The notes beneath the pieces were generated by a model. It worked only from the letters and a program-made list of their open reading frames with translations. It searched no databases and was not told the origin of the DNA. Positions 46,584 to 56,782 of a DNA stretch of 64,000 nucleotides are shown here, in pieces. The first letter of the stretch is position 1; every line of letters begins with the position of its first letter. Origin of the DNA: Adineta ricciae (lineage: Eukaryota > Rotifera > Eurotatoria > Adinetida > Adinetidae); the NCBI GenBank assembly GCA_905250025.1, contig CAJNOJ010000453.1, positions 1 through 64,000 on the forward strand, given 5' to 3'. The translations under genes were made by a program, and so were the position numbers.

Positions 46584-47603
46584 TCAGTGATTTTGATGAA
46601 CTACTGTGCCATGACCGATTGCTCTTGGTGCTGGGAGCAAACGAAGCATTTTTGTTTGAAATAAATGAACCAATTCTCGACGGAAGATTTCCGAGGAGAC
46701 GAGAAAATTTGTAAATGTCAAGGAAAATCCCAGATAAACGAAAAGATACGTCATGTTACCCATAAATATCTCAGTCGCATGACGAAATGAAGATCTAGCC
46801 AGTTGTAATGTTATTGAATGATATACAAGAAAACAAGGATTAGGTAGATTGAGAATTAGAAATAAGATGATTTGATTAGCCAACATTCGATGTAATTGAA
46901 GATCTTTCTTAGATATTCTACTCCTTTGGCCTCCGACAATCCTCATCTTTGTTTTATGAATATTTCGCACTGTCAATAAACCGAAGATCAACATCAAGAG
47001 TAAGGGAAGAATACCACTATCAATTGCGATGTAAATACTAAAGAAAATTCCATAGCCATCTGATCGATAGTTACAAGTATCTGTACTTGTTTCATAGAAT
47101 ACAAGAACTTGAATATAGATTATAGACCAAAAGAGAATATTACCAATAATCAGTCGAAGAGTAGTTTTTGGTGAACTCCATCGACGTCGTAGAGCATTTC
47201 GTGAACTGGCAAAATAACGATCAATCGATGCCAAGATGACATAATAACGCGGAACAGCCACAAAAATATAAAAGAGATAAAAGCGAATTTTACAATACCA
47301 AAGATTATAATTGAGAGTGCGAATGTCATATCCATAGTGCAACATACGAGTAAGTAGAGCAAAATTATAAGTAAAAAACTGCGAAAGACTAGCAGCGAAG
47401 AAAAACATTGCACATGGAGTGTTTCGGTAAGTTGGTTGAGTAAAAATAATACACATAAGAATTGAACCAATATTTCCAACAAACCAAATGAGACCCATAA
47501 AATATTGACTAATAGTTTTGTTTAAATTATTGACCATGTCAATAAGTTCAATTTGATCATCGATGGCAAGAGTCACAGTACTGTTTGTGATTATATTCGA
47601 CAT
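46584..47603 (-). CDS. Rhodopsin-like GPCR A of a head-to-head pair
   Basis: Single-exon 339-aa receptor with N-glycosylation sites near its start (MSNIITNSTVTLAIDD). TM1 carries GNIGSILMCIIF. The TM3 end is ILASIDRYFASSRNALRRR (DRY motif). TM5 is GILPLLLMLIFGLLTVRN, and TM6 is NQIILFLILNLPNPCFLVY. TM7 (YLGFSLTFTNFLVSS) lacks a clear NPxxY. It is a class A orphan-type receptor. The central 653 bp (46825-47477) are almost identical to GPCR B, while both ends differ strongly, so the core looks converted. Confidence 0.85.
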   Translation of the reverse strand: MSNIITNSTVTLAIDDQIELIDMVNNLNKTISQYFMGLIWFVGNIGSILMCIIFTQPTYRNTPCAMFFFAASLSQFFTYNFALLTRMLHYGYDIRTLNYNLWYCKIRFYLFYIFVAVPRYYVILASIDRYFASSRNALRRRWSSPKTTLRLIIGNILFWSIIYIQVLVFYETSTDTCNYRSDGYGIFFSIYIAIDSGILPLLLMLIFGLLTVRNIHKTKMRIVGGQRSRISKKDLQLHRMLANQIILFLILNLPNPCFLVYHSITLQLARSSFRHATEIFMGNMTYLFVYLGFSLTFTNFLVSSEIFRRELVHLFQTKMLRLLPAPRAIGHGTVVHQNH

Positions 47604-48450
47604 AATTTAAAAGAATCTGAAGAAGATAGAACATATTTTGATGCAGTGTAGCTAGATGGTATCTAAGATGACATACTTATGTCTAATTGAATACACACAA
47701 TGTTTAATTGAATGTTAAGAGAGCTGTCACAGGCGCATCTACATAATATAATAACGGATGAAATACTCTTTTCTCACTATTAACTTAATATGAGAGATAT
47801 TCCGAGAACATTAAGCTCGTCTCTTATCCGTGATCTACTACTCTGGGCTCAACACTGTGTATCTCATCGCGCTCTTCTTCTTCTTCTACTAACTGAATTG
47901 TCTTCTATCGACTCCTAAATGAGTTTCTTTGCGGTCCAAATTAATGACATCATTTCCGGTTGCACAATTTGTGCGATCAAACTTTTCCATTTAGACACGA
48001 TTTCATGCAGACATGTATACTTCACATTTAATGAGCATCACATGACACCGCGAAAGTGCTAATAAGCTCAAAACGAACGTATAGAGGACATGAGATAGTT
48101 TATTACTATTCTAAATGGATTTTACCATAATTATGCATGAATAATCCATTTAATGGAATGAAAAAATGAAATGAACAGATGGATTCTTTTGTATCCTCAA
48201 CCCACGTGAGAATTTCTATTATATCATCCAAAGAAAAATTTTCTTTCAGACGTCGGTATTTTATCTCCTTCGATATTATCATTTAAACAATTTCGTCGTT
48301 ATTTCTACTTGTTAACCGATCCAATAGATCCCAATTCTTATGTCTATGATTTCTGTGACATTTTCTTGACAAAATATATTTCACTACAGCAGTCTAATAA
48401 ATTCATTAACTTTCGTCAAATTTTTTTCTAGACAAATATAAAACATCGCA
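47604..48450. other. Shared upstream region of two divergent GPCR genes
   Basis: An 847-bp spacer between the two start codons. I see no ORF of interest. It would contain both promoters, and its position between inverted 653-bp near-identical arms is noteworthy. Confidence 0.55.
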
Positions 48451-49473
48451 ATGAATAACACCAACATCATCTCCAATGATGATCACATCGTTTCACTTCT
48501 CAATTTTCTCAACAAAATCATCTCAGAAATTGGTTTTGCTTTTGTTCTCTTTCTTGGAAATATTGGTTCGATTCTTATGTGTATTATTTTTACTCAACCA
48601 ACTTACCGAAACACTCCATGTGCAATGTTTTTCTTTGCTGCTAGTCTTTCGCAGTTTTTTACTTATAATTTTGCTCTACTTACTCGTATGTTGCACTATG
48701 GATATGACATTCGCACTCTCAATTATAATCTTTGGTATTGTAAAATTCGCTTTTATCTCTTTTATATTTTTGTGGCTGTTCCGCGTTATTATGTCATCTT
48801 GGCATCGATTGATCGTTATTTTGCCAGTTCACGAAATGCTCTACGACGTCGATGGAGTTCACCAAAAACTACTCTTCGACTGATTATTGGTAACGCTCTC
48901 TTTTGGTCTATAATCTATATTCAAGTTCTTGTATTTTATGAAACAAGTACAGGTACTTGTAACTATCGATCAGGTGGTTATGGAATTTTCTTTAGTATTT
49001 ATATCGCAATTGACAGTGGTATTCTTCCCTTACTCTTGATGTTGATCTTCGGTTTATTGACAGTGCGAAATATTCATAAAACAAAGATGAGGATTGTCGG
49101 AGGCCAAAGGAGTAGAATATCTAAGAAAGATCTTCAATTACATCGAATGTTGGCTAATCAAATCATCTTATTTCTAATTCTCAATCTACCTAATCCTTGT
49201 TTTCTTGTCTATAGTTCATTTGCTTTGAATATTTCAAAATCAGCAATTCAAAATGCAGCAGAAACATGGGTGAGTAACATGACGTATTTTCTAGTTTATC
49301 TGGGATTTTCTTTAACATTTACGAATTTCATGATTTCATCGGATTTATTTCGAAAAGAATTTTTCTATTTATTTCAAACAAAAATACTCCGTCGTCGCAT
49401 CGTTATGAATAGAACTGATGGTGGCCAATCGATAATGTTGCAAACGGTTCATCAACATGACACTAATGTTTAG
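48451..49473 (+). CDS. Rhodopsin-like GPCR B of a head-to-head pair
   Basis: Single-exon 340-aa receptor starting MNNTNIISNDDHIVSLL. From GNIGSILMC through NLPNPCFLVY it is nearly the same protein as GPCR A. After that point the sequence diverges (SSFALNISKSAIQNAAETWV against HSITLQLARSSFRHATEIFM), as does the C-terminal tail. It has the same DRY motif and TM layout. The ligand is unknown. The divergent extracellular N-terminus and loop-3/tail suggest distinct specificity despite the shared core. Confidence 0.85.
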   Translation: MNNTNIISNDDHIVSLLNFLNKIISEIGFAFVLFLGNIGSILMCIIFTQPTYRNTPCAMFFFAASLSQFFTYNFALLTRMLHYGYDIRTLNYNLWYCKIRFYLFYIFVAVPRYYVILASIDRYFASSRNALRRRWSSPKTTLRLIIGNALFWSIIYIQVLVFYETSTGTCNYRSGGYGIFFSIYIAIDSGILPLLLMLIFGLLTVRNIHKTKMRIVGGQRSRISKKDLQLHRMLANQIILFLILNLPNPCFLVYSSFALNISKSAIQNAAETWVSNMTYFLVYLGFSLTFTNFMISSDLFRKEFFYLFQTKILRRRIVMNRTDGGQSIMLQTVHQHDTNV

Positions 49474-49920
49474 AACTGTTGGACACGCTCATAAGTAAAT
49501 GTTCATCTTTAACTCTTCTCTTTGAATAATCACTGAGAAATGTCTTTGTCAATTTTCGATGAAAATGGAAACCTGGATGTGTTGCATATTTTCACTCGCT
49601 TATAGTTCTATTTGTTGTCAGTATGAAAAAAAATAATCAAGAAGCTTTTTTATCTATTTGTTCACAAAAGAATATTTTCTGTGTATTATTTCGATGTTGT
49701 AATTTCTTGGACAAATGCTCATTCAATCGGATGATTCCGAGTGTTTGGTAAATATTGCCAAACATCTTCTGTTGCTTATTAAGTTATTCTAGAAAGTAGA
49801 TTTAATAAAATTTCTATGACTTTAATTAATCGGAAATGTATTTGTCAAAGTTAAAATTTCAGTTGAAATTGAACTCAGTTTGTATAATTGATGCTAAACA
49901 GAATCGAAACTAAATATGAA
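49474..49920. other. Intergenic, no supported gene
   Basis: 3' flank of GPCR B, AT-rich, without a recognisable gene or repeat boundary until the inverted-repeat arm begins near 49921. Confidence 0.5.
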
Positions 49921-50344
49921 TATCAGTCATTCTTTATGATCATCTTGTAAGAAATATTCTCTTATATACAATATGGATATCAACTTAAATGTTGATTAGA
50001 ATTCGATTCTTTTTCATTTGATTGAGATTCATTTCGTCTAAAATTCCGTTTTGTTTTGATGATCGGATTGTTTTCTTTCCTTATTAGAAATCACAAGATT
50101 TATGTATAATAACCCTTCCGTTCACAACCTTCTAAAAATGCAATGCTTTGTCAATAAAAATCAAACTAACGAACGACAATTAAAAAAAGCCAAACAACAC
50201 GGAAGGTTTTCATTCGGCAAAATCTATGCCGTTTGATTTTATTGTTAAAAATAGTCGAATATCCATAAATTCATTCTTAGGTGTTGTTATTTACTTTTCA
50301 TCGAGTTCAGAGAATAAAACCAACGACAATATATTTATATACTA

Positions 50345-51038
50345 GGTTGTGTAAAAAGTTCGTGCGCCGTGACAGTAATACCCTACGGTAGGCTTTAAGA
50401 AACTTTCTTTCTATATGGTCTGATGGGAAAATGATGCTCTATCTTTCTATACTGTTTGATCCTATTTAAACTATTCTCATAATATTAAATTACCCATAAA
50501 ACCAATTTCGACTCGGCATGTGCTGGTTGTAAATTTTGCTTCGCAGTTTTCGATTTCTTATTAGTTGTATTAATAAAAAAAATATACTGTAAGATAGAGC
50601 GTGAAAAGCTCTACACTCTACACGGTAAAGCCAGTTATTTTATAGTTGTGCTTTTTGTTTGCAAAAACGACAAAGTTTTGAGGGACCAAATTTTTAGTAT
50701 TGAGATAACTGGTTATATAGGCTTTTCCTTTTTGAAAATAATCAAAGATAAGCTTTACCGTGTAGAGTGTAGAGCTTTTCACGCTCTATCTTACAGTATA
50801 TTTTTTTTATTAATACAACTAATAAGAAATCGAAAACTGCGAAGCAAAATTTACAACCAGCACATGCCGAGTCGAAATTGGTTTTATGGGTAATTTAATA
50901 TTATGAGAATAGTTTAAATAGGATCAAACAGTATAGAAAGATAGAGCATCATTTTCCCATCAGACCATATAGAAAGAAAGTTTCTTAAAGCCTACCGTAG
51001 GGTATTACTGTCACGGCGCACGAACTTTTTACACAACC
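50345..51038. mobile_element. 694-bp foldback MITE, mariner type, 287-bp perfect TIRs
   Basis: Arms 50345-50631 and 50752-51038 are reverse complements without any mismatch I can find, around a 120-bp loop. The ends are GGTTGTGTAAAAAGTTCGTG and its complement, and the element is bounded by TA on both sides (50343-50344 and 51039-51040). TA duplication and a GGTTG terminus fit the Tc1/mariner superfamily. There is no transposase, so it is non-autonomous. Perfect arms imply a very young insertion or arm-to-arm conversion. Confidence 0.85.
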
Positions 51039-51042
51039 TAAT

Positions 51043-51256
51043 ATCAAACGGCAAAATATTAATTACCGGTGGATTCAGTAACAATTATCTTAAGAGTGCT
51101 GAATTGTATGATTTATTAACTGGAAATTGGACAACAGCGGCAAATATGAATATTGAACGTTCTCAACACACTGCATCGATACTTGCAAATGGAAAAATAT
51201 TAGTTGCTGGTGGTTACAATGGTAATAGTTCTATCAACACCGCTAAATTATATTAA
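51043..51256 (+). pseudogene. Kelch C-terminal fragment next to the MITE
   Basis: Encodes kelch-type blades: SNGKILITGGFSNNYLKSAE, LYDLLTGNWTTAANMNIERS, then ANGKILVAGGYNGNSSINTA and a stop. Sequence upstream of SNGK has been replaced by the MITE, so the gene has lost its start and most blades. Confidence 0.7.
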
Positions 51257-51263
51257 GATATTT

Positions 51264-51737
51264 GAAGGAAACAATATTTTTTTCTGAACTAATATGCATA
51301 AATTCATATAACAAAAATAAAGTTTTTTAAAACCGATGAATTCACGTTATTTTAAAGTGTGATTATAGCATGAATGATAAAAGCATGTGATACACGTGTC
51401 ATTCAATACTGTTCAATTATCAAGAACTCAATTAAAGTTGAAAGACTGAAGGATCAGCATAAGTAGAAAATGAAATGATTCAAAATTGTGGGAGATTATG
51501 CCTTCACATGCCATTGATTCTTGACAATTGAATATGACTCACTAGTTCTCTTGTGTAAACATAGGTCTCTAATTAACACTGACTATGAACAAATAACATT
51601 TTCAATCGAAACATATCACAAACTAAAATAGTTATAACGGTTATCTGATTCACCCAGATGTTTCTAATCTTTCGTTTAGTCGACAAACTCTTAACATACT
51701 CTTTGAAAAGTTCTCTTTTCTTCGAGAACATTGCATT
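51264..51737. other. Intergenic
   Basis: The first ~110 bp belong to the inverted-repeat arm (3' flank of the kelch fragment). The rest shows no gene. Confidence 0.5.
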
Positions 51738-51863
51738 ATGGCAAATCGAATCGCATTACTTGTTGTTCTAATGATTTCGAATACAATTCACCTTGTTCGT
51801 AGTTCATTCACTTTCAACCATGGTCAATCAATTCTTCGACATAGAGTAGAATCTGTTGTTTAG
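51738..51863 (+). CDS. Possible short secreted peptide
   Basis: A 41-residue ORF from ATG to TAG: MANRIALLVVLMISNTIHLV looks like a signal peptide, and a ~20-residue basic peptide (FTFNHGQSILRHRVESVV) follows. It could be a complete small secreted peptide. It could also be the signal exon of a larger gene whose later exons are not recognised. Evidence is limited to the hydrophobic leader and an intact short frame. Confidence 0.35.
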   Translation: MANRIALLVVLMISNTIHLVRSSFTFNHGQSILRHRVESVV

Positions 51864-51979
51864 ATTTTACTCTGCTGGGCTTTTCACTTCGGAAAAAAGA
51901 TAAAAGAGGAAGAGAAGGTATTGATACTGTTCTGCTCGAGTATTGTCAATAAATTTATTAAAAAATTAAATAAAAATAT

Positions 51980-52987
51980 TTAATCGATATTTTTATAAAG
52001 AAATGCATTTTTTCGTTTCTGCATTTGATAATCAAAACCAATCGTCGGTGTCATTTGCGCAATTTCATTCAAAACACTTTGAACGAATTCTGTTGTCGTC
52101 GCTGATCCTCCAATATCCGGCGTTTTCAATTTTCGTTCTTGAATTGTCGTTAAAACCGCTTTCTTTATAACTGAACAATGTTCATCCAGACTACAACGAA
52201 CTCTTCTTATCACTAATTCAATAAAAAGTGTCTTTACCCTAAGAATTTCAACATATTCGCTGCAGCGAAAAGCATTCCCGATGGATTTGCGATGTTTTTT
52301 CCTGCAATACCAATTCCTGTATTTCGTGTTCCTTGCTCGAAAATCGCATAACGATCGCCGTAGTTTGATCCAGCAACAAAACCTGAGCCTCCGACTAGTC
52401 CCGCACAGACATTTGCTACAATATTTCCATATAAATTCGGCATAACCATCACATCGAATTGAGTCGGACGATTGACTAGCTGCATACAAGTATTGTCAAC
52501 AATCATAGTGTCAAATTTGATATCGGAATACTCCGCTGCGACTTCACGACAGCAATCGATGAATAAACCATCGCTTAGCTTCCTTTGCAACGAGAATACA
52601 ATAGACAGAACGTATACGAAGAGAGATTTACATGATGTTTGCCTTGTGAATTGCCGTGACCTTCTTCCGATCATGATGTTTGACAAGTTCGAAAGCAAAA
52701 CGGGCGATTTTCAGAGATTTTGCTCGAGTTATAACTATCAAAATCAAAAAAAATTTACATAATGAATATACGAATTTTCAAATTACTTTTTAAACTTTCA
52801 ACAACACCGGGTACAGACTAAGATAAAAAATAAAAACGGATAGAGTGATTCATCAAGTGATTAGACATACGTCATGTTCAAGTTAACTATATTCTCCTTC
52901 GGTATTCTCGCGTACCACAAGAATATCAATGTCAGAATGACGCGTAGGTACCACCGGACTTGTTTTACATCGAATAACATTCGCATA
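51980..52987 (-). pseudogene. IDH3G-like: NAD-isocitrate dehydrogenase gamma-like subunit, 5' cut, one nonsense codon
   Basis: Exons complement(join(51980..52190,52238..52582,52632..52734,52787..52817,52871..52987)) with introns of 47-53 bp, all phases consistent. Landmarks in order: [118 protein letters not shown]. The VDNT and NRP features favour the gamma (regulatory) subunit of the mitochondrial enzyme. A TAA at 52883-52885 falls right after EGEYS, where relatives have Ser. The 5' part is lost at the n at 52988. It is either one inactive allele or an error, since the rest is well kept. Confidence 0.8.
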
Positions 52988-52988
52988 N
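52988..52988. other. Piece junction (n) between IDH gene and inverted arm
   Basis: The coding frame of the isocitrate dehydrogenase exon is cut on the left. The right side is the reverse complement of sequence near 51374. Confidence 0.85.
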
Positions 52989-54403
52989 TCATTCGTGCTA
53001 TAATCGCACTTCAAAATAACATGAATTCATCGGTTTTAAAAAACTTTATTTTTGTTACATGAATTTATGTATATTAGTTCAGAAAAAAATATTTTTTCCT
53101 TCAAATATCTTAATATAATTCAGCGGTGTTGATAGAACTGTTACCATTGTAATCACCAGCAACTAATATTTTTCTATTTGCAAATATCGATGCAGTGTGT
53201 TGAGAACGTTCAATATTCATATTTGGAGTTGTTATCCAATTTCCAGCTGATAGATCATACAATTCAACACTGTTCAGATTAGTGTTAACATTCAGTTCAC
53301 CAGTGACTAATATCCTTCCATTTGATAACATCGATGTTGTATGTCTATGTCGCCTAATATTCATATTTTCAGTCGAAATAAAATTTCCAAATAAAATAAA
53401 AAATTTCACGTGAAAAAAACAAATTGAAGTTAATTAAAAATTCAAGCTGTTTGCAGATGTTTTATCATAATTTTCTCTATCGTGAAATGATTAAAATTTC
53501 GTCCAAAATGGTATATACGCTGAATATCAAATTTACTTTCTTGATCTGTAATATTTATCGATATAAATCATACGCTATCGCACTTATGAGATCATTTCCA
53601 GTTTATTCACTTCCACGAGAAAATTGATTATTCGATCCTAAAGATAAAGTATACTTATGATGAAAATATCATCATAATAATCTAAAATTAACCTTGATTT
53701 CTTCGATGACAAATAACACTCGTTTGAACATTTCCGGATGATGTTATTTTACTTGATTGACAATCTTCGCTAAACACCAAACAAGTTCAATTATTATGAT
53801 AATAAACATCTGTTAGACATTGATCTTCATAATTACATTTCCAAATACAAGTTTGGATCGATGAATATCACTGATGATAATACCATTGATTGTAGAAATA
53901 AGAAGAGAAATGAACGGCACTGGGTGCATTTTCATTCGCGTTCATTTTAAGTGAAGAAAGGAAAAGCGATAAGAGTTTTACATATAAATATATTATCATT
54001 GGTTTTGTTCTCTGAACTGGATGAAAAGTAAATAACAACACATAAGAATGAATTTATGGATATTTGACTATTTTTAACAATAAAACCAAACGATATAGAT
54101 TTTGCCGAATGAAAACTTTCCGTGTTGTTTGGCTTTTTTAATTGTCGTTCGTCAGTTTGATTTTTATTGACAAAGCATTGCATTTTTAGAAGGTTGTGAA
54201 AGGAAGAGTTATTATACATAAATCTCATGATTTCTAATAAGAAAAGAAAATAATCTGATCATCAAAACAAAACGAAGTTTTAGACGAAATTAATCTCAAT
54301 CAAATAAAAAAGAATCGAATTCTAATCAACATTTAAGTTGATATCCATGTTGTATATAAGAGAATATTTCTTACAATATGATCATAAAGAATGACTGATA
54401 TTA
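52989..54403. repeat. Right arm of the large inverted repeat
   Basis: Reverse complement of 49921-51374 in two segments. This arm lacks the MITE and instead retains the upstream half of the kelch gene. Its outer edge coincides with the start of the element at 54404. Confidence 0.75.
53110..53960 (-). pseudogene. PAN/apple-like plus kelch gene, decayed
   Basis: Reading on the minus strand, an apple-like Cys motif comes first. It reads SIQTCIWKCNYEDQCLTDVY, then an in-frame TGA, then TCLVFSEDCQSSKITSSG and VQTSVICHRRNQ. After a gap come kelch blades: HTTSMLSNGRILVTGE, SVELYDLSAGNWITTPNMNI and FANRKILVAGDYNGNSSI, then a stop. Cys spacing and order suit a secreted PAN-kelch protein. The internal stop, lost intervening blades and missing start make it a pseudogene. 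Confidence 0.6.
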
Positions 54404-54953
54404 AAGATGTCACAATACCAATACGGTATTGGAGTATTGGTATTGATATTTTTATGAGAATTAAACGAAAGAAGCTGAATAAATTCGAAGAATTCATACT
54501 GTTGTGTGCTGGCCAGTATGGCAAAAGATTCACAAGAAATGTTGATCAGTTGCAATGGTCAAAGAGCGCTACTTTACTTTAAACACAGTATACACACGCG
54601 TAACATTGAGTGCGGATGAGGACACTGTGTTTAAAGTGAAGAACTACCAAGTTTGAACTTTTCTATTTGACACATACGGTATCAGGAAGAAAATTTCGCA
54701 TCGTTCTATGGACAGTGATGATCTCACCGGATTTAGAGAAGACCGGACAACACACACATCTCCCGCAATTTTATAAATCCATAGTCACATATATATGACT
54801 CAAGTTACTTGAGTCAAGTATTTGGATCTTATACACACGACAAATACGCAAACATAGATAGTGCTTATATTGCCAGCTTTCTCAAACACTAATACCGGCC
54901 AATACTAATACCAATACCAATACTATTGGTATTGTTACATCCCTAGAATTAGT
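54404..54953. mobile_element. Possible hAT-like non-autonomous element
   Basis: The left edge GATGTCACAATACCAATA and the reverse complement of the right edge GATGTAACAATACCAATA match at 17 of 18 positions. Both are followed by TATTGGTATTG-type subterminal repeats. The left boundary coincides with the end of inverted-repeat homology, which supports insertion there. No transposase and no clear target duplication are visible, so the superfamily is uncertain. Confidence 0.5.
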
Positions 54954-55623
54954 CATCGGTTTTTTTCCATCGAATAGATCAAGATTCACGAACAAATAAG
55001 AAAATATTATGAAAAATAAACCTGTGCGTCTTTTATAGTGACATCTGTTCCAAATTGTTCTAAAGGTATTTCTCCGTTTTCGTTTACATTTCACAAAATA
55101 CGAACAATTGATTCGATCTCAACAATGAAGACAAAACGAAACGAAAAAGAATTTCTTTTTCACTTTGGAATTTTCTTCATAAACACAAGAAAAGTTATTT
55201 TGAGAAAAGACTTCTTTTCTTTTCTTTTTAATTTTTAATAAATTCATCAAAAATTTTCTTAGAAAATCTTCACAGATTGTTTTCTTTAACAAATATTTCC
55301 AATGTTGACTTGAATTTTGGTTGAAATCTATTTCATTTTAATTGATTTGAAAATGAAACTTTCAAATTCTGTTGATCTTCTGTTACAAAGTGAAACACAA
55401 TTGATTTGAAGAAATCTTCTTCTTATCAGAAAATTATCGAAGAAAAACACGAAAATTTATTAAAAAGAAAAAACCAAAAGATTGAAAATGGTAAAAATTG
55501 ATCGATCATTTCGTGTTTCTCATTAAAATCTTTTTTCAAAGTGAAGAAATTCTTCATTTATGAACTTCGAAATCTCTTTTGAGTCAACGATCATCGTGTT
55601 ATTTCCAAAGAAAAACATCTTTA
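54954..55623. other. Intergenic, AT-rich
   Basis: Low-complexity A- and T-rich stretches with no supported gene. It ends with the left target-site copy (CATCTTTA, 55616-55623) of the Mutator-like element. Confidence 0.55.
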
Positions 55624-56419
55624 GGGATAATATAATTTTGATCACCAAGAAAAAATACATTTGATAATCAGTTGCAAATGATCACTAAAAAACGATATTC
55701 TTGATTACCAGATAGTTTTAGATAAAAGTGATCACCCAAAAAAAATACTTTAGATCACCAAATTTTTAAAGTTCATTCATTATATTTATTTTTTCAAAAA
55801 GTGGAACACAAATAGTGATAATATCTATATGAGAAGAAGAAGAAGAGAAGTGACTTAATTTATACATATTTAGCGTAAGCTTTGTTGACTTTTTTTGGAC
55901 GTCCTCTTCCTCTTCGTTTACCCAATGGTTGAATACGTGTTTTTTTCACTGACTTGATACAAATTAAACGCAATAGCTAGACCAACTGAATGTTTACACG
56001 AATATACCTTCAAGCCAACAGGGCATGTGCATGATTCTAATGGAGCAACTAACCAGCAAGATTATGTGTTCGATATTGATAAACACCATTTGATTTAGCA
56101 ATAGTTTTCACTTCATCAAGTGAATGAACTACAACAAGTAGTTTCAAATCTGATACTGACATGTTTTCAAATGAATATTTTCTTATGCGTTCTATAGCAT
56201 AGCAGACAAAATAAGATAACAAAATGTTATTTGAATGAACAAAAAAAGAGATGGGATGCAATATCAGCAACTTTTGAAAATTTTGATGATCATAAATATC
56301 TTTGCGAGGTGATCATTTGTATCTAGACTATTTGGTGATCAAAAATATCTTTTTTCGGTGATCCTTTGCATCTGATTATCAAATTTATTTATATTTGGTG
56401 ATCAAAAATATTCACACCC
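55624..56419 (-). mobile_element. Mutator-like element with 8-bp target duplication
   Basis: Begins GGGATAATA and ends TTCACACCC, flanked on both sides by CATCTTTA (55616-55623 and 56420-56427). The terminal ~130 bp on each side are inverted copies with repeated TTTTGATCACCAA motifs; the arms have diverged by perhaps a fifth. The interior encodes the end of a transposase on the minus strand. Long TIRs, an 8-bp duplication and a SWIM finger together point to a MULE. At 796 bp it is internally deleted. Confidence 0.65.
55860..56270 (-). pseudogene. MULE transposase C-terminal remnant (SWIM finger, AT-hook)
   Basis: Pieces in three frames. SVSDLKLLVVVHSLDEVKTI comes first. Then a SWIM-type zinc finger (SCTCPVGLKVYSCKHSVGLA, pattern CxC..CxH) lies near 55945-56045. 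A basic AT-hook-like tail (GKRRGRGRPKKVNKAYAKYV) ends at 55860. The finger and the tail are split by one extra A in an A run (near 55948). The catalytic DDE part is absent. Confidence 0.6.
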
Positions 56420-56782
56420 CATCTTTACATCAAAGAATTTCTCTTTAGATCGATAAATTAATGAATATTTCTCGATGAAAATCATTTTCGATTCAACTAT
56501 TTCTCTTTGAAAGATTCTTTTCTTTATCTTCATTCGAATTTTTCATTAAAATTCTTTTTCACAAAACTTCGTTTTCTCTTTTGTGTTGAATTTAATTTTC
56601 AAATGATTTTCTATAAAATATTCATTAGGAAAATCCAACGTATTTCCTTTTTTTTATTGCAAAGAAAACAAACGAAATTTTCTCTTTATTAATTTTCTCG
56701 AAAACTTTTCTTTAAACTTTGTTTTTCATTTCAAATTGCATTTTATTTCGATTTCGAGATTCAAAATAAAATTTTTCTTTTT
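56420..56782. other. Intergenic, very T-rich
   Basis: After the right target-site copy the sequence is T-rich with no gene. It is the 3' flank of the NHL gene. Confidence 0.5.

Larger units (their letters stand above)
49921..51374. repeat. Left arm of a large inverted repeat
   Basis: 49921-50342 is the reverse complement, with several percent difference, of about 53983-54403. 51043-51374 likewise matches about 52989-53340 in reverse. Between these two matched segments the left arm carries a MITE, while the right arm carries ~600 bp of PAN/kelch pseudogene. The second arm begins right after the n at 52988, so the opposite orientation could be a scaffolding choice. Confidence 0.75.

Noticed and set aside
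50648-50893. 81-codon ORF
   Set aside because: It lies across the loop and arm of the foldback MITE and is just palindromic sequence read through.
53947-54228. 93-codon minus-strand ORF in the inverted arm
   Set aside because: The frame is not kept in the opposite arm (49921-50342) and the composition is that of AT-rich noncoding DNA.
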